From Amanita rubescens (lineage: Eukaryota > Basidiomycota > Agaricomycetes > Agaricales > Amanitaceae), in NCBI GenBank assembly GCA_015039365.1, contig WION01000004.1, positions 1,178,001 through 1,242,000 on the forward strand: a stretch of DNA of 64,000 bases, written 5' to 3'. The notes under the pieces are model-generated. The model ran no database searches. It was given only the letters and a program-made list of their open reading frames with translations, and was not told the origin of the DNA. The number at the start of each line of letters is the position of its first letter. Positions within the stretch are counted from its first letter, which is position 1. Position numbers and translations under genes: made by a program. This document shows positions 1 through 13,371 of the stretch, piece after piece.

Positions 1-1203
1 CTGATGCCGGTGCATCTCCAGCGTTTTGTATGCGCACTGTCATGCCCTCCTCGACGCCTACAAGATTCAATCATCGTCAAGACTGATTATACGTGTGAAC
101 TGTCGTTACTCACCTGCAGGAATGGTGACAGTAACTGTTTTTTTGGTCTGGACTTTGCCAACGCCATCGCAATCTAAGCATTGGCTGGAACGAGGTATGG
201 TGCTGCCAACGCCTCCGCAAACATTACACGTACTAGCCATCTGGAAACCGCTGTCTATCACAAAAGTTCGATGGCCTGTTCCTCCGCAGGCGGTACACGT
301 CAAACGTTTGGCACCCTTCTTCATCCCGCTTCCTGAACACGTAGGACAGTTCACAATTGGAGTTATGTTAACTTTTTTGCTCGCGCCCCTGGCAGCTTCT
401 TGAAAACTGATGTTGACAGTTGTTTCCAGGTCAGCGCCTCTCATAGACTCCGAAAAGGGTGAGCGGGCGCGACCACCGCCGAAACTAAAAAGTTGTTCGA
501 ACAGATCGGACTGCGCGCCCCGTCCGCCACCAAATGAGGCATTAAAGCCGCCAAAACCGGGGAACCCTTGCGAGAACCCTCCTGCGAACCCTCCTGCGAA
601 ATCGCGGCCTTGGGAGAAAGCATTTGGGTCGAAGCCTGGCTGTTGAGACGCCGCACCGTACTTGTCATATTCGGCACGTTTTTTCTCGTCCTTCAGGATC
701 TGCTCATCAATTTGCATAAGGATTGTTGATGTTTTGATAAATCAAGGGACTAACGTCATAAGCTTCTTGTATCTCAATAAATTTCTCTCGCGCGGCTTTG
801 TCGGGATTTGTATCGGGGTGATATTTCCTGGCAAGCTAGTGTGAATGGGTAAGGTGAACGGCGTATACTTTTATATTTATACAAAACAAGCAATACCGAG
901 AAATATGTCTTCTTTATTTCGGCGGGTGACGCATCCTTCTTGAGACCAAGGACTTGATAAGGATCTTTGTGAGAAGCGCCTAGTGGCGCAGTTGCATGCA
1001 AAGCGCGCTGTGAAGCAGTTGAGCTGGAGACGACGGCAGAAAGTTTCAAGAGTTACCTTGTCTCCGATACGGCAAGGCCGAGGGGAAGGGTTAAGACATT
1101 TGGAACGACAGGTGGTATATGCGCGAGTAGAAGGCCGAAGAGAGTGAGGAGAGCAGAAGTAGAAGGTCAGGAAAGAGGAGAAACGATGGGACAGACGAGG
1201 CAT
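1..1203 (-). CDS. MDJ1: Mitochondrial DnaJ (Hsp40) chaperone, 3' part outside window
   Basis: A class I J-protein that should stimulate mitochondrial Hsp70 in folding of imported proteins. The J domain is pieced from three exons: KDPYQVLGLKKDASPAEIKK, then LARKYHPDTNPDK with the HPD signature, then ILKDEKKRAEYDKYG. A Gly/Phe-rich segment follows, then a full zinc region with four CxxCxGxG-type repeats (CPTCSGSG, CTACGGTG, CNVCGGVG, CLDCDGVG), then the start of the C-terminal substrate domain. After TVTIPAG an intron lies at about 63-111, and the next exon (VEEGMTVRIQNAG) runs off the left edge. The first exon starts at ATG 1203 and is basic and Ser-rich. It precedes an RALHATAP-like segment typical of a processed mitochondrial presequence. 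The splice joining these two is not settled. Confidence 0.88.
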
Positions 1204-1823
1204 TCGCGCTGGCGTTGGAGCGATGCCGAACTTGGAATCCGAAATTTGTTATTTGGCTCTGTTTCAATTTGACTAGTGACGATCCTGGACCTCTTTCGCT
1301 TAAGTGCATACAATGCATATACTCATCCCTTTTCCTGTCTTCCATCGACCGCTTTCTGATCTCTCGATAGTCGTTAATAAATATCACTTTGTTTCCCACC
1401 ACTAGTCCCGAATCACAGATCGTAATCAGATTCTGGGCGCTCGTCACAGTGAATTTCCCCTGAGCGAAAAAAAAAATAAGACAGCCGTTCAAACAACTAC
1501 CCTTTTCCTACACCTCTGTAATCAATCATGTGTGATCAATCTGGGGCTGCGAATAAACCATACTACCCGCATGCAGGGTGAGGATCGATGATAGGCGAAT
1601 GACAACGAATGCATGGGGTGTCTGGCTCCCCCCCTTCTGAATTGGTGCACACTGAGGCGTTAAACTGATACGAATCCATATGCTGTAGCCCCTCAGGCCA
1701 GTGTCGTATCGCCTTGGCCGGAGGTCTGGTTGTCGCAGGCGTGGGAACCTGGCTTCTAATCAGCCGTGCAACGGTGCAAGTCTGCTGCCGTTTGACCATC
1801 CAATTCCTTCCTTTTCTTCCTCT
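1204..1823. other. Intergenic region between DnaJ and CK2 alpha
   Basis: This stretch separates two genes that diverge from it and must hold both promoters. I find no reading frame with recognisable protein character, no RNA gene and no clear repeat. A short A-run lies near 1469-1478. Confidence 0.5.
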
Positions 1824-3119
1824 ATGGTCATGGGCAGGTCTTCTGTAAAATCAGTCGCGCGTGTCTATCAAGACGTCAACGCTCGTCTAGGCTCCTCGTG
1901 GCACGAATATGGTTTGCTCTCTACGTCGTTATATTGCCGGCACATTAGTAACCTCATCTTCAAGACAACCTACAGGTTCAGTGGGGATCCCAAGATCATT
2001 ATGAAATAGTTAGAAAGGTCGGGCGCGGTAAATACTCAGAAGTACGTTCTTATCATATAGCCAATGGATGTCCCCTTGACCGTTAGTACAAGGTATTTGA
2101 AGGCGTGAACGTTGTGACCGAAGAAAAATGTATCATAAAAGTCCTCAAGCCTGTGAAAAAGAAGAAGATTAAGAGGGAAATCAAGATCCTGCAGAATTTA
2201 GCAGGGGGGCCCAACATCGTCGCGTTGCTCGATGTTGTCCGTGACCCTGCGTCCAAGATTCCAAGCCTCATAACCGAATACGTTCACAACGTCGATTTTA
2301 AAGTCCTCTATCCTCGTTTTTCGGATTTGGATGTACGATATTATATGTATGAGCTACTCAAGGTGATTAAAATCGCTCTATTCGGGGCCAACGCTGATGA
2401 AGGTAAACCAAGGCTCTGGACTATTGCCATTCAAAAGGAATAATGCACAGAGATGTAAAACCACACAATGTTATGATAGATCACGAGCGTCGCAAGGTTG
2501 GCATCTAATTACTTCATGTAACAAGTTCCTCTTACCTCAGTGTTAGCTACGCCTCATTGACTGGGGTCTTGCCGAGTTTTATCATCCAAGAACGGAGTAT
2601 AATGTGCGAGTAGCATCAAGATACTTTAAAGGACCGGAGTTGCTGGTTGATTTCCAAGAATATGACTATAGCCTAGATATGTGGAGTTTCGGTTGCATGT
2701 TTGCATCCATGGTGAGCTTGTATCATCACTTCCGTTTCTCATATATTTACTTTTGTAAGATTTTCCGAAAGGAGCCTTTCTTCCATGGCCATGATAACTA
2801 TGACCAATTAGTCAAGATTACCAAGGTATTGGGCACGGATGAGTTATATGCATACATCGAGAAGTACAGCATCCGCCTTGATCCGCAATATGACGAACTT
2901 CTTGGAAGGTCTGTTTTGATATGTTGTCAACGAGAACTGATCTCACGTTATTCTAGATATCCAAGGAAGCCTTGGACGAAATTTATCACTTCTGAGAATC
3001 AGCGTTTCATCTCTAACGAAGCAATCGATTTGCTCGACAAACTTCTTCGTTATGATCATCAGGAACGCCTCACCGCCCGTGAAGCCCAAGCCCAACCGTA
3101 TTTCGGTGCGGAATCTTAG
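1824..3119 (+). CDS. CKA1: Casein kinase 2 catalytic (alpha) subunit
   Basis: Constitutively active Ser/Thr kinase of the CK2 holoenzyme, acting in nucleus and cytosol. Conserved pieces appear in order over several exons: [40 protein letters not shown] (Gly-rich loop), [20 protein letters not shown] (catalytic Lys plus the CK2-specific basic cluster), [17 protein letters not shown] (HRD loop), [14 protein letters not shown] (the DWG variant of DFG that marks CK2), [16 protein letters not shown] and the C-lobe through [15 protein letters not shown]. Introns follow HEY, GKYSE, YELLK, HERRK, FASM and DELLG. ATG 1824 is used; ATG 1830 is also in frame. The protein ends soon after the kinase domain (PYFGAES), slightly shorter than many orthologs. 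No defect seen. Confidence 0.95.
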
Positions 3120-5396
3120 TTATGTGTATATAGTTTGTTTATCTGACATGTTCTAATAGACCCCGTTCGGACACCGTCCATCACTGACGGAGAAACCAAT
3201 AATGCGACATCCGCGTGAGCAGCTGGCAGTTACAGTACCTTACCTGTCATGTCTTGGACTGTCGTGTACGTGTTCTAGCTATATAGATTACTTCCCTCAC
3301 TGCCCGTTGTCAAAAATATATCAAGAGAAACGCGTGGTGCGTTATCTCCTGTCAAGTACTCATCCCTTTGATATCTTAGAACTTAAATCTAATGATCGTT
3401 CTGGTTTACACACATCCAGACAGTACGGGAAGTACTTGCGACCTTCTAGCCTGCCTATACGGTCAGATTTTCTACGCTGACCAAAATGCGACCGTGCAGG
3501 AATTCCCCCAATGGTCGATGGACCACAGGCCAATAGAAGTGTAAATCGTACCATGCTTAAACAAGGCGACATGCCACTGCTGTTCCCATTGATCGTGTAA
3601 CCATTGTTCTTTTGCCTGAAGGGCATCGATCAACATGGTTTTATCTATTCTCATTAATATTGTTGAACGTTGATACCTTCTCAGTGGCTTTGTTAATTCC
3701 TTTTTCAGCACTGGTGGGTCCCTCAACTTCAATCCGGCAATTGCAAGCCTCTAATGATATTTTTACGTATAGGTTATTAACCAGATTCAGGCTTGCAGCC
3801 CTGCAAACAATGCCACCAATTGTTCTGCCCTGGGATCTGATATTGAATACCCCTGATCGAAAGGAAAAACTGTTATCATTGAATTCGTTGTCCCTGGGGG
3901 CTCCGTCATCGTCTTATCTGATGCTCAAGTGCAGCAGCTTGCCAATGCCATTTAGAACAAATTCTCGGATTTTTTGGGAGAAGCAATATTCTGCAATGCA
4001 GTTTAATTTTTTGATAAAACGGAGGGAACCTCCAAACGATTTATCAACTGACAATGATGACATTTTGATAATGAAGGACGTTAGTTACCATATAACATTC
4101 TTGAATACGCTGCAGCAATGCAAGAGGTATGTTCCGAAACATCTTGTAAATCAGCGTCGGTTCACAATCAATTGACCGCAGGTACTGTACATCCGGCTTC
4201 GTCCACGGGAATTTGGCATGGTCTACAGTTTGTTCGCCGTTAATTCTGTTCAATAACATCCACTCATTGTATCAACAGTGCACGAAGTCGAAGGGTACGA
4301 TAGAATATCTGACTATGGCTAGGCTTCTGTAGTGATCCTTGAGGTTTAGCCTTCTCTAAACTGATGCACTTTGCTATCCTGTCGGCGTCGAACTTTGGTA
4401 CTCGATTGCGCTGCGCAATCCGAAACGACGCGGACTGCGAAAGAAAGTACTGAACCTGATTCATATAAACTTCAAATTGAACGTCGAAGCGCGTATCAGG
4501 GCTCAAGCACGACGTGCAGCTCCGGCCATGCTGTTTCAGCACACCCAGAATATGTCGGCTTCGGTTTCCCTTCGATCGGTGGTGGTGTTATGGTCTGGAA
4601 CGAATCGCAAGGCATGCGGTGCTGCGCGTTGGAGAAACTTGATTCAGAATACTGTCAACATGCCTTCATGCAAAAAAAGGCTATCTGCCTCCGGCGAAAC
4701 TAGCTTCACATTCTCCTCATACATCGGGCGCAACAAAGATGTAGCAGGTATTTCACAATTTCTTAAACTGGTGCGCAGCCATTGATGGACATGCTTCAGC
4801 TATATCTGGTAGGTCTATTTCCTTATTCTATCCTCGGAGTCTTTCTCATGGGCAAAAAGGTAGACGAATGCTCCTGCGGCAACCCGAACGGGGACTGAAG
4901 TGCAAGTAAGCTATTACTGGTTAATCGGTAACTCAAACCTGCGATAATTGTGCTCGATCGCCTACCGCGCGGTGTATTCCAAACGCTAGCATCGAGAGCA
5001 AGGTTCGTGGGTTCTAGCGCGTCACGCCTCTGCTCCAGTCTGGTCGGAATGCTCGTCGCTCTGGCAACGGACGCAGGTAGCTATCATAGCATTGTAAGGC
5101 ACCAATGTTTCAATGCAAGGGTGGTAGCATGCTGTTCTCGGAATTGGACTCAAAGTGTTCATATACGCGCATTTGTACACAACGTTTCCGAACGGCATTC
5201 CGTCCTGGAATGAACTACTCAGAACGACACTGAGCGTCGCTCTTCCGAGATCCTCATACATGTATTGGCGCATCAAAGACATTTTGCGGCCCTCCATATG
5301 GTGCTCAAATTACATATATCTACCGCAGTACGCCGCAAAAGCAAGTTTAAAGCGACTGGAAGTCGGGATATCTCGGTCGACGCACCTGTTGCACTC
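3120..5396. other. Gene-poor region between CK2 alpha and chitinase
   Basis: About 2.3 kb without a confident gene. Stretches with protein-like composition are broken by stops and change frame. The best is the frame at 3788-4243, listed separately. Another, near 4500-4620, reads as a Gly/Ser-rich secreted-type peptide ending in SIGGGVMVWNESQG, which faintly resembles the FGGVMLWDAD end of the neighbouring chitinase. The likely source is a decayed gene or a fast-evolving secreted-protein gene whose introns I cannot solve. Confidence 0.4.
3788..4243 (+). pseudogene. Candidate decayed secreted-protein gene
   Basis: One frame keeps protein-like sequence over 450 nt but holds in-frame stops. It reads QACSPANNATNCSALGSDIE, then TGA at 3854, then KTVIIEFVVPGGSVIVLSDA with AQVQQLANAI, then TAG at 3953, then NKFSDFLGEAIFCNA. 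Further stops sit in what may be an intron (about 4001-4117). The same frame then gives MQEVCSETSCKSASVHNQLT and HPASSTGIWHGLQF. Paired Cys residues and Asn-X-Thr/Ser sites suggest a secreted origin. I do not recognise the family. It could instead be a functional gene with introns I failed to place, although no GT donor fits around the first two stops. Confidence 0.3.
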
Positions 5397-7087
<1,691 letters not shown>

Positions 7088-7534
7088 TAGCGTATCTACC
7101 GCGTCACCGTTTGGAGACTCGCGCTCTATCGAGAGAGTAAAACAAGATGTCAAGCTTAAAACGGAAAGCAGACCTGTAATTGGGAATTGTCCACTGATGA
7201 TTTTCATATACCTGGTATGTACGGGTTACAATTGTATTTTATTGCTCAGAATCGAGCAAATTTATTATTGTACATGAGGCGAAGCACACAAGCGTCGTTC
7301 ACAAACTGTGGTAAAGCTAGGTATTAATTTCGATCATCGGTCATACTTTGAGGCGGAGGGTGTCCGCGACGACCAAACTGGGGTAAACTCTGATTGGAAG
7401 CTTGTGCCTGAGACCACTGCGATCTAGGCCGCTGCCTTCTAAAAGCAGGACGGTTCGGCTGATGATCTTTAAACGACCTAGGTCCCTGCATGGCACTCCG
7501 TGCGGAGCTTCCGGCCACCTGTATTTCTACAAAT

Positions 7535-8521
7535 CTAGAGTAGTCTTGCGGCTGCGCGTCCACTTGTATATTTGCTGGTCGATGGTTCTTTTTCTTTTTC
7601 CTTGTTCCTTGGTGGAGGTGGAGGTCCTGGATCATAATTGGGATTATAAGGAGACCAGGGGGCACCTGACGGCTTCCGAAGAAATCCTCCGACACAATCG
7701 AAAGAGTAATATTCTTTTTCTGGAGTGATTGTCATCGCTTTCATCAATTCCGCTAGCCTTGAATATATTATAAAACCTGCATGGGCGTCGTTTCCGGCAT
7801 CTGAATCAAGACAAATGAGACAAAGGGGGAAACACAAATGATATAAACCTAAACTGACATGTTTGCTGCGCAAGGGACAACTGCCGTTCCCAGTTGCTAC
7901 GTTGGATTCGACCCTTATCCATAGCAAGTGACTTATATGTCTGCACGAGGCGAGCCAACCCAATGGGTTGCTTGAACAGCCCTTTCCATTGTGCGTTGTC
8001 GACCGTCCTTGCTAATAGGGAAAGGTCTACACAACCTCGCATAGACACATTGCAGTCCCTGAATAGCTTTTCGGCATCCTCTATGGTTAGCGTTAGACTG
8101 AGGCCTAATAAATTATGAGACGCGCAAACTCTGTATGCCTGCGCCAGCTTTGAGTACGTCTGGATTTTCCAGCAAAACCTTTAATTTAGCCGGAAATTCT
8201 GAAAGTCTATTATAAGCTAAGGACTGACTGGGACAGCAGCGGCGTACCTGGCATCTTGCATATATGAATCAGGAGAACTTTATGACTATTTGCAAGCTGG
8301 ACAAGAGCAACGGGATTTTCTCGTTGCCCTTTGCGGTACACGGGCTTCCATTCTAAGTCAAACCCGACTACATCGGTGTTAAAAAGAGTAATTTCCCTAT
8401 CGGCGTCCTTCACAGATTGTATATACAAGAGTTGAGCATTGGGGTTGAGGGACTGCCAGTTGTAAGGAGGCAGCTGGAGAGGCTGTGGGGGTGCATCAGT
8501 GGCGGACTGAGGCAGGGACAT
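7535..8521 (-). CDS. DEDDy 3'-5' exonuclease domain protein (WRN-exonuclease type)
   Basis: A predicted 3'-5' exonuclease of the Werner/RNase D fold. The start MSLPQSATDAPP (ATG 8521) leads to VVGFDLEWKPVYRKGQRENP with the first D-x-E pair. Then come KLKVLLENPDVLKAGAGIQ, DAEKLFRDCNVSMRGCVDLS (second Asp), QPIGLARLVQTY, and YAGNDAHAGFIIYSRL with the Tyr-x3-Asp of the DEDDy class, so the active site is intact. The tail is Pro- and Lys-rich and stops at 7535. A different frame continues as a Gln/Arg/Pro-rich tail down to 7324, reached if one base near 7552 is skipped, so the true end may be 7324. In-frame Met codons upstream of 8521 exist (8593) but look like leader sequence. The 234 bp before the tail show nothing else. 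Confidence 0.82.
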
Positions 8522-8965
8522 TATGCAAAGAGGGGGAAAAAGGGCCGATGGTATATAAGTAGAAAGCGCGGAGTTGGTATACACAGCATGCAAGAAGGCT
8601 GCAGACTTTCCTCGCTAAATCAGCCGTGTGAGCCGGTCAAATATATACGCACCGCCATTGGTTGCTATTCCTGTAAAAGGTGCGAGTATGTCACAGAGGC
8701 GCCAAGCTTCACAAGGCACATCTCCTATAATTCCTCGTGTCCTGCCTGTCTCGCTCCCGTTTATCTCGGTATCTGGCTTGCGGAATACCTCTCAAGTTTT
8801 CGCAGGAGGCGTCAGCTTTCATGGGAGGAGTTTTAGTTTGTTACCGCTGTGAGCGCGGGGAATTGTTCCGATTCAAATGTGGATGGCCGATGAAAAAGTC
8901 TTGGCAAAAGGCTTGTAAGGTTAATAACAAAAATAGCCCCTTGACGCACGGCTTAAGAGCGAACC

Positions 8966-9829
8966 TTGGACAACCCACTCACCTTTGGTCCCGTCCTTGC
9001 CATCATGAATTCCGTCGCCTCCTCACATCCCCTCACCCAAAATTCTTCACCACCTCCTTTCTCAAGACCGCCCATCGATGACCTCAGGCGTCTCTGCACT
9101 TCCGCACATTCCGTTTTGGATCAGGCAAGTCTAGGCTCCGCACAGTTGCATGTCCGTCCTTGTTTATTATACCTCTGCGTACGACCAGCCACCACCTCCA
9201 AGTCTTCGCGATATTCTTGCTGCATATAAAGCCAACGGCGATGGCGACAGGGAGATGCTACTCACCATGCTCAACGCGAAAGCTGCGGAAGATCAGGTCC
9301 GCGTTTTTCTCCGATGCCTTTGTACCACATTCTGATCCCAAAGCAGCGAATAGCTTCCCTAGCTGCGCTCCATCGCACGGCGCTTGAAATTTATCAGACT
9401 TCTCTTGTCGATGGAAGCCGTTCGCCACCGAATACTATAAATGGACATCCTTACATGCCTCCACTGCCCTCACATTCCCGGCGCTCATCTGAGCATGATG
9501 ATCTCCGGCGGCAGCCTTCGCATCACCGTGTTTCATCGAGAAGTCGCTCCCCACCCAGGTCCCATGTCCATATTCCGCCAATACGCGATGTCCCACCACC
9601 CGAAAATGCAGTAGGACATTCTCGAAAACGTCCACGGATGACTCAACCATCATCATCACACGCAACATTGCATGAACATCCCGATCATTTCCCACCTTCT
9701 CCATACTCATCCTCAAGTCGCAGTGATTCGGCAGACTACTCGCCCCGCTCTCGAGCTTCAATGGCGATAGGTTCTCTACTATCATCAGGCCCCAAACACA
9801 CCGCCACTGATGTCCGTGATCAAGATTAA
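8966..9829 (+). CDS. Uncharacterised Ser/Pro-rich protein
   Basis: I do not recognise a named family. The product starts MDNPLTFGPVLAIMNSVASS. After a first intron comes a helical, charged block, PPPPSLRDILAAYKANGDGD followed by REMLLTMLNAKAAEDQRIAS and LAALHRTALEIYQ, which looks like the conserved core. The rest is disordered: rich in Ser, Pro, His and Arg, with an SRSRSPPRS patch and a SRKRPRM basic cluster that could be a nuclear signal. It ends at 9829. The first intron seems to use a GC donor (CAG|GCAAGT, 9125) and ends at 9188; the second is ordinary (about 9297-9347). The short helical block followed by a basic, Ser-rich tail suggests a nuclear regulatory role, which is inference only. 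The 329 bp after it show nothing. Confidence 0.7.
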
Positions 9830-10158
9830 TTGAAAATACATCATGTGTATAATAGCATTTTGGAGCCAGGTGTTAGTTAGCATCGGGTTCGGTAATCCAT
9901 TTTTAGTTGTACTGCAACACGTTGCAATCCTTGCTGTCATATTTCTTTTCGCAGGAGTTATACCCATGCAGAGCTTGTTATAATAGAATTATGCAGGTGC
10001 ATTTTGCACCGGTTCCATAGCGGCACGGCGGGTCGCTTACGACAGGTTTATCAATTATCTTAGAACCTGGTCTATTGTTAGATGAGTGACAACCGTTTTC
10101 ACTCCACGTGATCGGCGCGTTCAAGGAACAACACGAGTCTTGCTACTTGCCACTCATT

Positions 10159-11456
10159 ATGATGGAGAGTGACTCTGACAATTTCCTTGACGACTTTGCA
10201 GACCTCGATGATGTCGATTGGGACCAGATTCTTCCCGTCGCACCCAATATCCATAACTCCAATCCAACGAACTCTCTTCCCGAACCAGCTAGTCCCGAGT
10301 CCTCTGTTTATGACTTTTCAGACGTGTTCTACGATCCTGCTACTTTGGCACAAATCGACGAATTGGAGCGACAAGCCATGAATCAAGAACGTGCACCTGC
10401 ACAACTCGGGATTCATCTCGTCTGTTCGTACCCGATTTCCTCCCTCGTGTTTTGACGAATGACGTTCTTCACATTAGCCGGTGTGAACCGATGTCAGTAA
10501 GATTTCTGTCTGTCCCAGAAGTGGAGAATGCTCAATATATGCACAATTCAGACACCTCGGGTGGAGTTGTGGACTCGTCCTCGAGTGCCCAGATGTCGCG
10601 TTACTTCAGTTAGTCCACACGAATTCTATTATTCAGTCCCTTAGATCTCCCAACAGATGGTCGTGATCCCACCATGGGTGTATCATCCCCAGACGAACAG
10701 AAAAAGAAAGATGGTCCAAAGAGACGGCGACGATCCTCTTCACAAGGCCTTGCTACCCCGAGTAAGAGGAATAAGACGATGCACAAATCGATATCATCTG
10801 TAGAAGATATTGAAGATGAATTCATGTGTCCTATGTAAGATATGCTCATTTATAATATTGACGGTTTGAACTATAACATTTTACAGATGTTGCGATATTT
10901 TGTGAGTCAGAAAGAGTCCTAGAATTCAAGATTTACTGAATAGAGCCAAGCGCTGTATCGCACGCTGCAAATCCATGTGGACATAGCTTCTGTGGATCTT
11001 GTGGAGAACAGTGGATTTTAGAAAATGTAAGTTAGACGCGCCGATACGTCTGCCAGAGATTGCTGATCATAGGAAACAGAAAAACGACAGGTGTCCCATA
11101 TGCCGGGCTAAGCTAGCCAAAGATAATCCAACAATACCCAATATCACCTTGGATAACGTTATAGAAAAATATATCCAAATTCTAGCTAAAAGTGGCGCAA
11201 CAGAGTGGACCAAGGGTGGGGCGAAACTCAAAGAGTGGACATTACGGAAAGAGTACGTCTAATTTTTTCTTTCCAGTCTATAAGCCATAACATTTGCGCA
11301 AGTACGTGGAAACAGAAATGCCTGAGACGGAAGAACGCTGCAGCGCATATTCGGACATATAATCATGGGGATGTGCATGAACATCATTACGTGAACACAC
11401 CAACGTCGCCCCGCAGACGGCGACGAAGCCATAGGCGGCGTTTTCGGGAGTATTGA
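10159..11456 (+). CDS. RING-finger (C3HC4) E3 ubiquitin ligase candidate
   Basis: Predicted E3 ubiquitin ligase; substrate unknown. The N-terminus is acidic (MMESDSDNFLDDFADLDDVD) and disordered. A middle part is basic (KDGPKRRRRSSSQG), a likely nuclear signal. The RING is split over four exons: FMCPICCDI, then SHAANPCGHSFCGSCGEQWI, then NDRCPICRAKLAKDNPTIPN, which gives the full Cys3-His-Cys4 set. After it, NVIEKYIQILAKSG forms a helix as in RNF8/CHFR-type proteins. The last exon (from about 11298) adds a Lys/Arg/His-rich tail ending RRRRRSHRRRFREY. The intron structure between the first exon and the basic segment (10425-10640) is not fully solved. Two Met codons at 10159 and 10162 are possible starts. 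Confidence 0.8.
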
Positions 11457-11565
11457 ACACGTGAGCGCATATCGTTGAATTGATGATGTCATCATTTAAA
11501 CAACTCGGGATGCGCTTGGCCTTGCGTTTGCAGCATTGCCCACGCTTGCCTTGCCACGAACCTTC

Positions 11566-13323
11566 ATGCAGATACAATTCAATCCTGATATTGGTCAAAC
11601 CATCGCAGTATCCCCTCCACTCCTTTCCTCGACTGCGGCGAGTTATGTCACAGTTCGCTTTACCGCGCTAATCCAAAACGGCGAGTACGGACAAATGGAT
11701 GAAGAAGGGACGAAAGTACAACTATGGTCGAACGGAGTAGGAGGCGACTGGAAAGCATACGATTTTACGAAAGACACGCAAGTTACGAAGCTTGATACAA
11801 ACCAGCAACTCTCACTCGATCTTCCTGTAATTCTACCGCCTGGTCTTACTCAACTCGTGTTCGATTACACCTACCGTATACTCCTCTCCGATGGCCGGGT
11901 TATATGGCTTGGAAGATTTGGACAGAACGGCGTTTGCGTTGTTCATAGGCTTGGTTCACATGCCGTCCTCAGCGGTGACTGGTATAGCAGAGACGCCATC
12001 GCATATGAACTCGATACCGACGGGGATTCGCAGTCTCTGGAAGTGCTTTGCGGGATCAACATGGACGACGCCAAAGTCCATGCTTTGAATTCGGATGGGT
12101 CAGTTGTAACTTCGTCATTAATCACAAACATGTACAAGTAGCTTACGATGTTATCAGCGCACTAGGATTTAGAGAACAATGCTCGTTGCTCGTTATCCTT
12201 CCGAAGTACATTCCGGACTCGTACGTTGTACCCCAAGCCTTCTCCGTGTCTTCATCGGTTGGTACATCGATGTCACTCGGTTCCTCGGGAAATATTTGCA
12301 TCAATGACGATGTGAAAACATCCTTAAAGCTGCAAGTCCATGACAGCCGAACGGATCTACTCCCCGGAGTGCAAAGAGCGGTAGCCCACAGCTTTACCGA
12401 AAAAGATCGGGTTATATCATACAAAAATGGGGTTGTAGTATTCGTCAGTTCGACAGCCCATCGGCGTCCACTGCGTCTTGTTGCAATTGAATTGTCTTCC
12501 ACGATGGAGGACCGAGTGATGGATTTTCAGCTGGATCTAACTGAACAATTCAAAACATGCCGCAGAGGGTGCAAAGTACCCTCTGTATCTATCCGCTTCT
12601 CCGGGAAATTCACATTGACATCTCAACTGTGGTGGATATTCCAATGGAACTTGGGTCGCAGTATATTTTATCTCCTGAGCATCGCTTAGGATCCCAAGGT
12701 GGAACATGGCGGATATTCATTCTCAGCGACTATGCGGATATCTGGACATCTTCTCATGACACTCACGACTCCGTGCTGCCCACTCCACCTCCATCACCTC
12801 CCCAAAAAGTCAGTTACATCAATGGAGCCAATCCGTCTCCCCGCAACCAAATTTCGTGCCAAACTCACGCAGTCCAGCCGTTTCCGCGGCTATATGCGCT
12901 TCGTTCTGATTTTCATGTTTGCCCCAGTCTACGTTACCTTTTGGATATGGTCAACATTCGTACATCCCATACTTGGTCGCTCACGAAATCAAGGGAAGAT
13001 CGAAGTTGGGCCGGGCAAGACGCGCGAGACGAATGGTGTAATGGAAAAACACGATCACCATGTCTTCACACCGACCCCTGCGCGAGCTATCAGTTCCGTC
13101 GCCCGACATCGCGAAGTCTTGCACGCATGTGTGTTTCCCGGGTTGCTCACAATCCTTCTACGTCCTGAAGACGGCGGCATCAGCAGATAAACCTCTAAAC
13201 ATGCTTAACATTAAATTTGATGGTAAACAGCTGGATGGTACTGTTGAACATAAAGATGATAGTACATTCCTATTTACCGCACACATCGATAGGGACGGAG
13301 AAATTGAGATAACTTTTATTTAG
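11566..13323 (+). CDS. Uncharacterised protein with C-terminal membrane segment
   Basis: Family not recognised. The long first exon (MQIQFNPDIGQTIAVSPPLL, SYVTVRFTALIQNGEYGQMD, EGTKVQLWSNGVGGDWKAYD) looks like a beta-sandwich domain, and similar openings occur in fungal GH36-like proteins, but I see no catalytic domain. An intron at about 12099-12157 joins NSDG to ALGFREQ. A second domain follows (CSLLVILPKYIPDSYVVPQA, RAVAHSFTEKDRVISYKNGV). Near 12540-12660 and at 13130-13170 the frame changes; introns with GT...AG ends can explain both (about 12576-12661 and 13131-13171), but this is tentative. A Pro/Ser linker leads to a single membrane helix (YMRFVLIFMFAPVYVTFWIW), then an acidic end (DRDGEIEITFI). 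A tail-anchored beta-rich protein is the likely form. Confidence 0.6.
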
Positions 13324-13371
13324 ACCATGTACATATAGAGATTCACCTGTTTGTAGACATAATGCCTGAAA

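Noticed and set aside
1091..1492. 133-codon minus-strand frame upstream of the DnaJ gene
   Set aside because: Overlaps the DnaJ first exon in another frame, with no protein-like pattern; likely leader sequence.
11536..11565. Upstream Met codon for the membrane-tethered unknown gene
   Set aside because: MPTLALPRTF is in frame but the domain-like sequence begins at the Met at 11566; kept as an alternative only.
12500..12700. Possible frameshift in the membrane-tethered unknown protein
   Set aside because: An intron from GTACCC (12576) to GCAG (12661) keeps the frame, so a sequence error is not required.
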